In this document: in pieces, positions 1-8,534 of the stretch
Layout of the letters: each line of letters starts with the position of its first letter
Position numbering within the stretch: the stretch's first letter is position 1
DNA from: Nitrosomonas sp.
Lineage (GTDB): Bacteria > Pseudomonadota > Gammaproteobacteria > Burkholderiales > Nitrosomonadaceae
Direction of reading: 5' to 3'
NCBI GenBank assembly: GCA_008015565.1
Contig: SSFV01000021.1
Location: 1-35,423 of the forward strand
DNA: 35,423 bases
The notes under the pieces: generated by a model
Database searches by the model: none
Seen by the model: only the letters and a program-made list of their open reading frames with translations
What the model was told of the DNA's origin: nothing
Made by a program: the position numbers and the translations under genes

Positions 1-255
1 ATAACGGGTGCGTCTTAGTCCGTGGAATTGCTTGGCTTCAGCGAATAACCCTTCTATCGTCCACTTTCGCAGAATCATCTTGGAGATAAAGGCCCTGGTT
101 TCCTGCCGTGCACGAACCTTATCGATTTCATGCTGATGTGGACTCCGATAGACAAATCGAGCTCCGCTTTTGGCCGATTCCGGTAAGCAATCAGTACGCA
201 CGGGACACATGCGGCAGTGTCCGCCCATAATTCGGTATCGTTTAATCAGCCCGTT
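1..255 (-). pseudogene. IS1182-like transposase, C-terminal fragment
   Basis: Reading the minus strand from 255 down to the window edge gives an open, start-less stretch of about 85 residues. It contains a CRMCPVRTDC cysteine cluster followed by RKWTIEGLFAEAKQFHGLRR. This matches the end of DDE transposases of the IS1182 group, where a cysteine cluster precedes the last catalytic region with a conserved glutamate. The reading frame is cut at 255/256, exactly where the IS21-type inverted repeat begins, and an in-frame stop follows inside that repeat. So this is the downstream half of a gene broken by, or rearranged next to, the IS21 element. It continues past the left edge, so its true end is not visible. 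Family assignment is from motif recall only. Confidence 0.7.
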
Positions 256-283
256 TGTCAATCAGCGTGCAAAACTATCCAGG
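256..283 (+). repeat. IS21-type left terminal inverted repeat
   Basis: The 28 bases starting TGTCAATCAGC match the reverse complement of 2642-2669 at 23 of 28 positions, counted by hand. TG is outermost, as expected for this family. Confidence 0.85.
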
Positions 284-368
284 GTTGAGTGGAAAACAGC
301 GTTGAAAAGTATCCACTCTGAGATGATAAATTACCGGCATTTTGCCGGAGAAATCTGGAGTGATAGAG

Positions 369-1865
369 ATGGATATAATTGCCGAAATCAGAAGGCGACA
401 TTTTGTCAGCAAGGAAAGTATCAGTTCGATAGCACGATCGTTAAAGTTATCGCGCATCACAGTCAGGAAGCATTTAAAGACGGAAGCTGAGCCGACATAT
501 CGGCGTCGGATTCAACCCTCACCAAAGTTTGGTAAATACAAGGAATTATTAGAGAGCTGGCTTAAAGCTGAGGCACAATTACCCAGGAATCAGCGCCGTA
601 CAGCGCAACGGCTATATGATGGCCTGGTTGCCGAGGGTTATACGGGTGCTTACGACAGTGTTCAGCGCTTTGTAAAGCAGTGGAAAGCAGAGAACAAGGA
701 TACGCCAACACCTCAGCAAGCATTTGTTCCTTTGGCGTTTAAACCCGGCGAAGTTTGTCAATTTGACTGGAGTCAGGAAGTTGTTGATCTGGGTGGACTA
801 GAGCAAATCGTCAAAGTGGCGCATTTCCGTTTGTGTTACAGCCGAAAAATGTTTGTCGTCGCCTATCTCAGGGAAGCACAGGAAATGCTGATGGATGCGC
901 ATAACAAGGCATTTGCGTTCTTTGGTGGCGTGACCTTGCAGATGGTTTATGACAATCCCAAGACGATTGTGGATACGGTTTTAACCGGCAAGGAGAGAAA
1001 GTTTAATCGGCGGTTCATGGCGCTGGCAAACCACTATCTGTTTGAACCCGTTGCCTGCACACCGGCAGCCGGATGGGAGAAAGGTCAGATTGAGAATCAG
1101 GTCGGTAATGTTAGAGAGTGGCTGTTTACACCGCGAATAAAATTTGAAACCCTGGATGACTTAAACCGCTGGCTGGCGCAACGTTGTCACGAACTGTCAA
1201 ACAGGAAGCATCCTGATTTTGCACAAACCATCGTGGAATGTTTTCATCAGGAACAATCGTTATTGCGGCAAATTACAACACCATTTGCCGGCTATGTTGA
1301 GCATCTGATGAAAGTCTCCAGAACCTGCCTGGTACGTATTGACCGAAATCAGTACAGTGTACCGGTCCAATGGTCTGGGAAAGTGGTTTCGGTCAGAGTA
1401 TTTGCCGATCATCTTGATATTGTGGCAGAGGGAGAAACGATTGCAACACATCAACGCAGTTTCCTGCGCGATCAGTTGATCTGTAATCCATGGCATTATC
1501 TGCCCGTGCTGGAGAAGAAACCCGGCGCTATCCGGCACGGCGCACCATTCCAGAACTGGGAACTGCCGGAGGCAATCCGCCACGTACGTGAGAAACTTCG
1601 CAGGCAAGACAAAAATGAGCGCGCTTTTGTTGATCTGTTATTACTGACCCGTGAAGCGGGTCTTGATGCGTTCGAAACAGCCTGTGAACTGGCACTGGAA
1701 TCCGGCGTTGTCAATGCCAGTGTGTTGCAAAATGCAATTAGACGTTTGATTGAACCGGTTCGTCCTAAGGTACTGAATACCGGCGATACCATGCAATTGA
1801 CCACTGAACCGCTGGCGGATTTCCAGCGTTACGATCATTTGCTGGGAAGCCGCCATGTCCACTGA
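369..1865 (+). CDS. istA: IS21-family transposase IstA
   Basis: This is the DDE transposase of the IS21 element, 498 residues if started at the ATG at 369, a normal length for the family. The N-terminus (MDIIAEIRRRHFVSKESISS, then SLKLSRITVRKHL) is a helix-turn-helix DNA-binding region. The catalytic core shows FDWSQEVV (first Asp), VYDNPKTIVDTV (second Asp) and GWEKGQIENQVGNVREWL (Glu). The frame is also open upstream from a TTG at 342 and a GTG at 360, but the ATG at 369 follows a GGAG at a usable distance and starts where relatives start. The stop lies inside istB (11-base overlap), suggesting translational coupling. The frame is intact. Confidence 0.9.
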   Translation: MDIIAEIRRRHFVSKESISSIARSLKLSRITVRKHLKTEAEPTYRRRIQPSPKFGKYKELLESWLKAEAQLPRNQRRTAQRLYDGLVAEGYTGAYDSVQRFVKQWKAENKDTPTPQQAFVPLAFKPGEVCQFDWSQEVVDLGGLEQIVKVAHFRLCYSRKMFVVAYLREAQEMLMDAHNKAFAFFGGVTLQMVYDNPKTIVDTVLTGKERKFNRRFMALANHYLFEPVACTPAAGWEKGQIENQVGNVREWLFTPRIKFETLDDLNRWLAQRCHELSNRKHPDFAQTIVECFHQEQSLLRQITTPFAGYVEHLMKVSRTCLVRIDRNQYSVPVQWSGKVVSVRVFADHLDIVAEGETIATHQRSFLRDQLICNPWHYLPVLEKKPGAIRHGAPFQNWELPEAIRHVREKLRRQDKNERAFVDLLLLTREAGLDAFETACELALESGVVNASVLQNAIRRLIEPVRPKVLNTGDTMQLTTEPLADFQRYDHLLGSRHVH

Positions 1866-2605
1866 TCTACTCACTCAACTCAAAGCATTGCATCTTTATG
1901 GTATGGCAGAAGCCTGGTCTGAGTTAAGCGCTGAAATGCCGCAACGCAAGCAAGTATCGCCGCAAGCAAGCTGCGTTAAGCCAGCTGATCAGCGCCGAAA
2001 TGGCCGAACGCCAGCTGTGCAGCCTGAAATACCAGATGAAAGCCGCAAAGTTTCAGATTCACCGCGATCTGGTGAAATTCGACTGGGATGAAACACCACT
2101 CTCACGCCAACAGATAGATCAGCTTTCAACGGCCGCTTTTATGGATGATGCGCATAACCTCATCCTGGTCGGCGGCACCGGCTCCGGTAAAACCCATTTG
2201 GCCACAGCATTGGGCGTTGCCGCTATTCATCATGGCAAACGCATTCGATTCTACAACGCTGTGGATTTGGTTAACCTACTGGAACAGGAAAAACAGTTGA
2301 ATAAAACCGGAAACCTGGCCAGAAGACTCATTCAGGTAGACGCTGTCATCCTCGATGAACTGGGTTATCTGCCTTTCCCGGAATCAGGTGGCGCCTTACT
2401 GTTTCACTTGATCAGCCAGCTGTATGAGCGTACTTCACTCATTGTAACCACCAACTTGAAATTCAGTGAATGGGTGCAGGTTTTTGGTGATGCGAAAATG
2501 ACCACCGCACTGCTAGACCGCATTACACATCATTGCGACATCCTGGAAACCGGTAATGATTCATGCCGTTTCAAGCATCGTAAGAAATCTATAAAAACCG
2601 ATTAA
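1855..2605 (+). pseudogene. istB: IS21-family helper ATPase IstB, frameshifted
   Basis: IstB is the AAA+ ATPase that helps IstA choose its target. The frame starting at 1855 gives a typical N-terminus (MSTDLLTQLKALHLYGMAEA), then loses similarity after about residue 38. The rest continues in the next frame with [11 protein letters not shown], the P-loop GGTGSGKTH (codons near 2173-2200), the Walker B region [12 protein letters not shown], and a C-terminus ending FKHRKK. The break is best explained by one extra base near 1972-1976, where TGCG stands in place of an expected TGG (Trp) codon. A shortened product from the ATG at 2000 would keep the whole ATPase domain but lack the N-terminal part. 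Everything downstream looks well conserved, so the lesion is probably recent, or a sequencing error. Confidence 0.85.
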
Positions 2606-2641
2606 CCAACTATACCAGGTGGAAACTTTTCGACGCCGATA

Positions 2642-2669
2642 CCTGGAAAGTTTTCAATGCCGATTGACA
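2642..2669 (-). repeat. IS21-type right terminal inverted repeat
   Basis: On the minus strand this reads TGTCAATCGGC and pairs with the left repeat at 256-283. A second, inner copy of the shorter repeat lies just inside it at about 2618-2634. Confidence 0.85.
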
Positions 2670-2993
2670 TCCTGACCGATCGCGGTACCGAATATTGCAG
2701 TAAGCCGGAGTACCGGCTCTATCTGGCACTGAACGACATTGAGCATTCCAGAACGAAAGCCGATCATCCACAAACAAATGGCATCTGCGAACGTTTCCAC
2801 AAAAACATCTTGCAGGAATTCTATCAGGTAGCATTCAAACGTGACATTTATCAATCCATTGAAGAGTTACAGCACGATCTGGATGGCAAATTACAATAGT
2901 GAGCGTACCCACCAAGGAAAAATATGTTGTGGGCATACAACGATGCAAACTTTAATCGACGCAAAGGGGGGGACGGTAAAATTAGCGCATTGA
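2670..2993 (+). pseudogene. IS481-type transposase, 3' remnant with frameshift
   Basis: The integrase-core end of an IS481-type transposase is recognisable: ILTDRGTEYC, then HSRTKADHPQTNGICERFHK with the catalytic Glu, then SIEELQHDLDG. The frame stops at 2897-2899, but similarity continues one frame over (MANYNSERTHQGK, then HTTMQTLIDAK) to a stop at 2991-2993, so a frameshift lies near 2880-2890. The 5' two thirds are missing; the fragment begins exactly at the IS21 end. The ATG of the open frame (2657) lies inside the IS21 repeat and is accidental. A seven-G run at 2966-2972 may be a second frame problem. Bases 2994 to about 3073, ending CTACTACA, may hold the outer end of the old element; nothing else is visible up to 3209. 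Confidence 0.75.
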
Positions 2994-3209
2994 ATAACTG
3001 AATTTGATCAAATAGACACATCGTCAAATCGGACTGAGACTACAACACTTCAGATCAAGTCGCGACTACTACAAATAACATCAACCATTCATTGCGCTTT
3101 AATGCTGAAAATTTATTTGATACAAAACTGGGCAATGCTATTTGTTGCTTACATGTCTTGAACTTACATACACCATGAAGGTATTATGATCACGAAATAC
3201 AGGTAATTT

Positions 3210-4589
3210 TTATAGCGTCCTAACATTTTCGCTTAACATTTCATCAACGACCTTACGAGCAAGGCCAATTGTTCCATTCCAAGAAGTAACCTCAGGGTAA
3301 ACTTGAGCGGTAGTGGCTAAATATAATTTCCCAGATAGTAAAATTGTAGGTGGCTTGCGCTGGAGGTAACCTGTTGTGTAAAGCGGCTCGACATATGGTG
3401 CACGGAAAATGAATCGATCGATCACATCTTCATCATTAAAGTCCGGGAAAAGCCTTTTCAATCCATCTGTGTAGGTCTGCAAAATTTCATCATCTTTTTG
3501 GTGAAAAAGTGAATCCGTTCGATGAACATAATTCATCACATATATCATGTGTGCGCCCGCAGTATCAGTTTTATTAAGTAAATTGGTGCTTTCTACAATA
3601 CCTTGAAATAGGATTTCTTCATCTATAGCTGCCACCCAATAGTGCTTTGTTAAACTACGGCGCAACATAAAAACAGCATTTATCACCCCCTGCATATCAA
3701 TTTCAGCATCAACTTGAGCGGCAGTTTTAGCTAATTGACCATTTGCCATTGATTTATGTAAAAAAGAAATGGGAGCTGTAACAACGACGCGATCATATAG
3801 CTGGAATTTATCATATGTATTATAAACAGCGAGCTGCCCATTTTCTGCAAGATCAAGCTTCTTTATGAGTGCATTAAGTCTGACTGTTCCTCCATTTTCT
3901 TCAATTGCCTTAACCAGAGTCTCTATAATCCGCCGATACCCTCCATGAATGTAACCTTTACATTCTCGTTTACCACCCTTTTCGCGATTAAAGCGTGTCC
4001 AAAACCATAATGCGGGTACTTTATGATAACGATCACCAAATTTAGCCTGCAACATCGGTTTCCAAAAAGTTTCAAAAGCACGCTTTCCTGATAACTTACT
4101 CAACCATTCGACGCAAGTAACGTTATCCAGTCCATTTGGTGAGCAAATACGTCCCCACAATCCAGTTAAACCAACACGTATCCTATCAACTAGAGATAAA
4201 GGACCAAATTTCAATAATTCAAAAGGAGTATTCAGTCCATATAACTTACTGTTTTGCATGAAACCAAAACTGGTCTCTTTCCAGTAAACTTCATTTATTA
4301 ACCCTAACTCATCTAATACCTTCAAAAGGTAAAGATCACTTGGCAGCATACAATGGTAAAAACGCTCAAGATATACGCTTCGATACTGAAAAAATGTACC
4401 TAACCCACCGGGTTGATCAGAAGCTTCGTAAACAGTGACTCGCGCACCTGCTTTGGCAAGCCAATAAGATACCACCAAGCCTCCGATTCCACCTCCGACG
4501 ACTGCTACATTCCATGCCGAAGCAACGGAATTAATATTATTAGAAGCAGAAACGTCAATATTAACGCTGAAGGTTGTAGAATTATTCAT
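3210..4589 (-). CDS. FAD-dependent oxidoreductase of the amine-oxidase / protoporphyrinogen-oxidase fold
   Basis: The product has 459 residues. It has a nucleotide-binding motif VAVVGGGIGGLVVSYWLAKAG (about residues 28-48), the ribose-binding acidic residue in VTVYEAS (Glu55), and the GGLG turn that follows in flavoprotein amine oxidases, desaturases and protoporphyrinogen oxidases. Near the C-terminus LYLATTAQVYPEVTSWNGTI fits the second FAD-contacting segment. The substrate cannot be read from sequence. Homologues of this type sit in polysaccharide and glycolipid gene clusters, and this one is the last gene of such a cluster, overlapping the glycosyltransferase by 8 bases. A sugar- or lipid-modifying oxidation is therefore more likely than haem synthesis. 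It has no signal peptide or obvious membrane anchor. Confidence 0.8.
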   Translation of the reverse strand: MNNSTTFSVNIDVSASNNINSVASAWNVAVVGGGIGGLVVSYWLAKAGARVTVYEASDQPGGLGTFFQYRSVYLERFYHCMLPSDLYLLKVLDELGLINEVYWKETSFGFMQNSKLYGLNTPFELLKFGPLSLVDRIRVGLTGLWGRICSPNGLDNVTCVEWLSKLSGKRAFETFWKPMLQAKFGDRYHKVPALWFWTRFNREKGGKRECKGYIHGGYRRIIETLVKAIEENGGTVRLNALIKKLDLAENGQLAVYNTYDKFQLYDRVVVTAPISFLHKSMANGQLAKTAAQVDAEIDMQGVINAVFMLRRSLTKHYWVAAIDEEILFQGIVESTNLLNKTDTAGAHMIYVMNYVHRTDSLFHQKDDEILQTYTDGLKRLFPDFNDEDVIDRFIFRAPYVEPLYTTGYLQRKPPTILLSGKLYLATTAQVYPEVTSWNGTIGLARKVVDEMLSENVRTL

Positions 4590-5346
4590 GTTTAGATGTC
4601 ACTCTCCATGCCATTGGCAAAAAACCGCGTGTTAATGTAATAACGTAACGCCACATCGTACGGAGAATACGCATTTTGCTGGCTCCCTCTTTGAGATCAT
4701 AACGAAGTACGAGTGGCACCTCTGAAGCTCGAGCACGCAAAGTTCGTAAGTTCAACAATAATTCGAACATACAAGAGAAACCATTTTCTCGTATAAAATT
4801 ATCACCAAAAGTTTTAATCAAATTACGGAGTGCTTCGGCCCGGTAGGCGCGGAACCCACAGGTGTAGTCACGTATCCCAGGATAACGCACTAGAGTACGA
4901 ATACCGGCACTCGAAAGGTGACTCAAGAATACACGAAATGGTGGTACACCAATTTCTTGTGCGCCTGGCTGAAACCGGGAAGCGATAACAACATCGAAAC
5001 CTTCGTTTATTCGTTCTACCATAGTTCTTATTAATTCTGGATCCTGTGAATTATCGGCATCTAAAGTGATTACCACATCGCTGCTATGTGCAGCCTTTCT
5101 GAGACCAGTACGCATCGCTGCACCAAGCCCCATATTTTGAGGGTGTTGAATTAATTCTATCGGCATATGCGTTGCTGCTTCACGAACAATTTGTGCCGTT
5201 TGATCAACAGAACCGTCATCTACTACTAGAATTTGGTAATTAGCAGACCACTGTTCCAGAGCTTTCTGAATACGATGCAATAAAACAGGGAGATCCTTTT
5301 CTTCATTATACACAGGTCACATCACTATAATTTTTTTATCTGGCAT
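4582..5346 (-). CDS. Family 2 glycosyltransferase with an in-frame TGA at codon 10
   Basis: This is a polyprenyl-phosphate-sugar synthase type GT-A enzyme. It has PVYNEEKDLP at the N-terminus, VVDDGSVDQTA, the metal-binding ITLDADNSQDPELI, and a C-terminal region without the membrane helices of longer relatives. The natural start is the ATG at 5344-5346, seven bases after a GGAG. It encodes MPDKKIIVM, then TGA (5317-5319), then PVYNEE. The nine residues before the TGA form the expected first beta strand running into PVYNEE, so the stop lies within the gene. TTA (Leu) to TGA would explain it, since MLPxYNEE is common in the family. Translation from the GTG at 5311-5313 would give 243 residues lacking the first strand. 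It overlaps the next gene by 8 bases. Function is uncertain while the TGA stands. Confidence 0.8.
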
Positions 5347-5383
5347 TTTTTCTCCTTCCCTAATAGTAGCACTAGCCATATCA

Positions 5384-6376
5384 TCAACTACCAGGATTGA
5401 TTTCTAGTAGATTTTTTCGAGTGGCCACAATTGCAGCATGCTCACCTACTGTTCGAATATAGAATAGACGTGCAAAATTATTTAAGCATTTATTGATTAA
5501 CGCAATTTTTTGCTCTCCCGTCATTTTCATTGATGGGAAGAATTTCAATCGAGGTACATCTTCGCCACCAAGAAAATCAAGTGGGTGCAGTAATATCGAA
5601 GGTTCTACTTTGAACAACCGACATATCCATAACGCTGAATTAAAGTAAGCTTGTGCTAAGGCTGTAGAGAATCCAGCTAGATACATCACATAACTTAAAT
5701 GAATTGGGACACGAAAACCTGGAAAGGTTGTTACCGGCATTTCCAATAAGGAAACGCCATCAAAACGCCAATAATAGGGTTTCAGTGGTCTAAATCCATC
5801 TTTCCAGCTTCCGAACAAACGATTAAGGCGTTCTCGCTGCTCAGAATCGAATTGACCGGTCGCAAAATAATATGCACGTGCAATTGGACCAATAAAGCTT
5901 GGTAGTGAACTAGCATCGTAAGTATAGCCTCGCCGGGCAAGTACACGTAACAACGTTGATGACTGGCTGTAACCAGGACCTCGAAAGCCAGTCGGCTTTT
6001 GACCTGTAGCTGTTTCAATATAGCATTCAGCTTGCACCAACTCTTGTTCAAGGTCGTGCTCGGAGAATAAATGCAACCACGGCTCATGGCGCAAGGAATG
6101 ATTTCCTATCTCATGTCCAGCACTTGCAATTTGTGCTAATGCCTTTTGATTATATTCAAGTGCTGCATCCTGACCCACCACAAATACTGTAATGGTTAAC
6201 TTGTGATCGGCGAGTACCTGAAGTATACGCGGAACTACAACATCAAGATACGAAGGATAGGATTCCCATATCGGATCTCCGTGCGTTTTCAGATAAGCCC
6301 ATTCATTATCTAAATCTAATGACAAGCTTGCGATTGGCTTATTGCTCTGAGTAGGAGGCTGTATCTTATCTATCAT
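5384..6376 (-). CDS. Polysaccharide deacetylase family protein (NodB fold)
   Basis: The product has 330 residues. It has the NodB-type motifs: SLSLDLDNEW (metal and catalytic Asp21/Asp23), GHEIGNHSLRHEPW (metal-binding His93 and His97) and GFRGPGYS. Enzymes of this family remove N- or O-acetyl groups from glycans. The long C-terminal half (about residues 170-330, with LLEMPVTTFPGF and SILLHPLDFLGGEDVPRL) resembles the larger deacetylase-like proteins of exopolysaccharide clusters. No signal peptide is present, so it probably acts in the cytoplasm, perhaps on a lipid-linked sugar. Its ATG overlaps the wecB stop (ATGA), and its stop is 37 bases before the glycosyltransferase start. Coupling with wecB suggests the target is an N-acetylhexosamine unit; that is inference. 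Confidence 0.85.
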   Translation of the reverse strand: MIDKIQPPTQSNKPIASLSLDLDNEWAYLKTHGDPIWESYPSYLDVVVPRILQVLADHKLTITVFVVGQDAALEYNQKALAQIASAGHEIGNHSLRHEPWLHLFSEHDLEQELVQAECYIETATGQKPTGFRGPGYSQSSTLLRVLARRGYTYDASSLPSFIGPIARAYYFATGQFDSEQRERLNRLFGSWKDGFRPLKPYYWRFDGVSLLEMPVTTFPGFRVPIHLSYVMYLAGFSTALAQAYFNSALWICRLFKVEPSILLHPLDFLGGEDVPRLKFFPSMKMTGEQKIALINKCLNNFARLFYIRTVGEHAAIVATRKNLLEINPGS

Positions 6377-7527
6377 GCACTTTCCTCATTCAATGCAAAA
6401 AAATTTATAATGGCCGATGCAATTTTCTCTCCTGCATCACCTTTACCAAATGGATTTTCTACTTTATTGACTGTTTCAAACCAAGTTTTATCAGTTAGTG
6501 TGGCCTCAAGCATTTCCTCAAGATGCTCTCCAGAATGACCAACCAAGCGGCCTACCCCACAATCCAGGACTTCCGGGCGCTCTGTCGTATCACGTAAAAT
6601 TAATAAAGGTTTGCCTAACGAAGGCGCTTCTTCTTGTATTCCTCCTGAATCAGAAACAATTATCCATGCTTTTGAAAGTAAATGTAAAAAATCTATATAA
6701 TCAAGTGGTTCTATACAATGAATCCGTTCTAAGCCTGTAAATTCCGTATCGACTACTTTGCGCACAGAAGGATTAGGGTGCACTGGAAAAATTAACTCGA
6801 TATCTTTATGGCGTTCTACAAAACGGCGAAGTGCCTTTAGATGTGAAGTCATGACCTGACCAAAGTTTTCTCGGCGGTGCGTTGTAAGAACAATTAGACG
6901 TTTATTTGAAATGCTATCAAGCAACTTAGAAAGTGGTGAGGAAGCTGAAGAATGAGCAAGAATATGCTGTAATGTATCTATTACTGGATTTCCTGTCAGT
7001 ACGATACTTTTTTTCTGGATACCTTCGGCAAGCAAAATTTCGACATTTTTAGAAGTCGCAGCAAAGTGAAGATCTGCCAATTGCGTTATAAGGCGGCGAT
7101 TCATTTCTTCTGGAAATGGACTATGTCGGTTACCCGTTCTCAAGCCTGCCTCAACATGCGCTATGGGTATACGTGTATAAAAAGCGGCTAACGCTCCAGC
7201 GGTTGCTGTAGTTGTATCACCTTGCACTAAGATTAAATCGGGACGCTCAACTACGAATAATCTTTCTAGCGCTTCAACAACCCTCACCAGGACTCCACTT
7301 GGCGTTTGTCCTGGCGTCATAACAGCTAAATCATGGTCAATGTTAATTCCGAATTCATGTATGAACGGTCTCAACAAATCCGTATGCTGAGAGGATGAAA
7401 CAGTAATGCTCCGTAAAACATCACTTTGTCTTCCGATTGCCCAAATAACAGGAGCAAGCTTAATGATCTCAGGTCGCGTTCCAAATAATGTAAGAATTGT
7501 TTTAATTCTAACTGATGAAGTTGTCAC
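6373..7527 (-). CDS. wecB: UDP-N-acetylglucosamine 2-epimerase (non-hydrolysing)
   Basis: WecB interconverts UDP-GlcNAc and UDP-ManNAc, supplying N-acetylmannosamine for surface glycans. The 384-residue product has the family signature LTLFGTRPEIIKLAPVI near the start, VEAGLRTGNRHSPFPEEMNRR in the middle, LTTHRRENFG, and VSDSGGIQEEAPSLGKP near the end; the length is normal. I chose the GTG at 7527 because an AGAGG lies 8 bases before it. The GTG at 7536 is also open but sits on top of that ribosome-binding site. The gene follows the flippase-like gene by 26 bases and shares ATGA with the deacetylase, so it belongs to the same operon. Confidence 0.9.
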   Translation of the reverse strand: MTTSSVRIKTILTLFGTRPEIIKLAPVIWAIGRQSDVLRSITVSSSQHTDLLRPFIHEFGINIDHDLAVMTPGQTPSGVLVRVVEALERLFVVERPDLILVQGDTTTATAGALAAFYTRIPIAHVEAGLRTGNRHSPFPEEMNRRLITQLADLHFAATSKNVEILLAEGIQKKSIVLTGNPVIDTLQHILAHSSASSPLSKLLDSISNKRLIVLTTHRRENFGQVMTSHLKALRRFVERHKDIELIFPVHPNPSVRKVVDTEFTGLERIHCIEPLDYIDFLHLLSKAWIIVSDSGGIQEEAPSLGKPLLILRDTTERPEVLDCGVGRLVGHSGEHLEEMLEATLTDKTWFETVNKVENPFGKGDAGEKIASAIINFFALNEESA

Positions 7528-7553
7528 AGCTAACACCTCTTCTTGAAAAAATA

Positions 7554-8534
7554 TTATTGTGCTGCCGGCGTTACGCTAATTCCTCCAGATCGAAACCAGC
7601 ATATTGCTCCAATAACCATATAAGGTATATTTACGCAGCACGTGTATATTACCGACGCTGCAAAAGGAATCTGTGTTTCGTTTAACGAAAAGGAAAATCC
7701 GAGCGTAAAGGCCAATTGTATAGTCCCCAACTGTGCTGGAGAAGATGGCAAAGTAAGTCCAATCACCATTAAAATCCATACCGTAATCACCATCGAGAAT
7801 GTCGCTTCGTATCCAACTGCAATCGCGCTTAACCAAATTGCGCCGATGATAAATCCCCATTGTAATAGCGATAATAAGAAAGTATTAATCAAAGTTGATG
7901 CGCTCCCAAGTGCAGAAAAACCTACAAGACTGCGCTTAAGCTGCGCAATGATAATTTCTGAAAATTTTTCTGGTAAAAAGCGAACTATCAACATTGCGAA
8001 ATGCCTTCGAGTTTTTGATGGAAAAAATAGCGATAATATTATTATTAAGCCTGCGATGACCATGAATAAGGCAACAAATCCGGCGGCGGTTACATATTCT
8101 GGAAGCTCCGGACTAATAATTAAAAGAATTCCAAATAATGTCACGACTACCATAAAGTCAAAAACCCTTTCTAATCCAATCGAGGCGAGAATGGCACTTG
8201 ATGCAATTCGCGATTTGCGTCCAACCAAAGCGGATCGAAGTACTTCCCCTGAGTGCGCAATCATAAGATTAGCAGCGGTACCTATATAAGCCGCGGAATG
8301 TAGCAGTGGCATCTTAACCGGCGCTACCGGTCCAAGAATTACCGACCAGCGCCAAGCTTTAATCAGCATAAAAAGCAAGCTTGCTACAACAGTCATGAGA
8401 GCGGGCAATAGCTTGATAGTGGCTAGGCTATCGAATACAGAATCGATATCAATACCCCGTAGTGAGAGCCATAAAAAGATTAGCCCTATAACAATACCAA
8501 TAATTGTCCATTTAAATTGATTTCTTATCGTCAT
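7554..8534 (-). CDS. Flippase-like / lysylphosphatidylglycerol-synthase-type membrane protein (UPF0104)
   Basis: The product has 326 residues and about eight hydrophobic segments, starting with WTIIGIVIGLIFLWLSLRGI. It contains the family motif region AWRWSVILGP and the HSAAYIGTAANLMIAHSGEVLRS stretch typical of the UPF0104 / AglD-like integral membrane domain, which is found alone in many glycan clusters. Members have been suggested to move or accept lipid-linked sugars; the biochemical role is not settled. It is the first gene of the five-gene minus-strand operon, and the 474-base gap upstream is the likely promoter region. Only the membrane domain is present, with no aminoacyl-transfer domain. 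Confidence 0.8.
   Translation of the reverse strand: MTIRNQFKWTIIGIVIGLIFLWLSLRGIDIDSVFDSLATIKLLPALMTVVASLLFMLIKAWRWSVILGPVAPVKMPLLHSAAYIGTAANLMIAHSGEVLRSALVGRKSRIASSAILASIGLERVFDFMVVVTLFGILLIISPELPEYVTAAGFVALFMVIAGLIIILSLFFPSKTRRHFAMLIVRFLPEKFSEIIIAQLKRSLVGFSALGSASTLINTFLLSLLQWGFIIGAIWLSAIAVGYEATFSMVITVWILMVIGLTLPSSPAQLGTIQLAFTLGFSFSLNETQIPFAASVIYTCCVNIPYMVIGAICWFRSGGISVTPAAQ

Larger units (their letters stand above)
256..2669 (+). mobile_element. IS21-family insertion sequence (about 2.4 kb)
   Basis: The element is bounded by related terminal inverted repeats beginning TGTCAATC on both sides. It encodes istA and istB in the usual order with an 11-base overlap. As in other IS21 elements, each end also has a second inner copy of a shorter repeat: GAAAAGTATCCAC at about 303-315 on the left, and GAAAAGTTTCCAC read on the minus strand inside the right end. 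The bases just outside (CCGTT at 251-255, TCCTG at 2670-2674) do not match, so no target duplication is seen. The flanks belong to two different broken transposons. Because istB is frameshifted the copy is probably not autonomous, although istA and the ends look intact. Confidence 0.9.

Noticed and set aside
170..490. Plus-strand frame of 106 codons across the IS21 left end
   Set aside because: It crosses the junction of two mobile elements and overlaps the istA start in another frame. No protein similarity was recognised.
2657..2899. An apparently complete 80-codon gene
   Set aside because: Its ATG lies in the IS21 terminal repeat and the body is the frameshifted end of an IS481-type transposase, so it is treated as a pseudogene fragment.
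7642..8289. Plus-strand frame of 215 codons
   Set aside because: It lies fully antisense to the flippase-like membrane gene, whose protein and operon context are clear. The antisense product has no recognisable motif.
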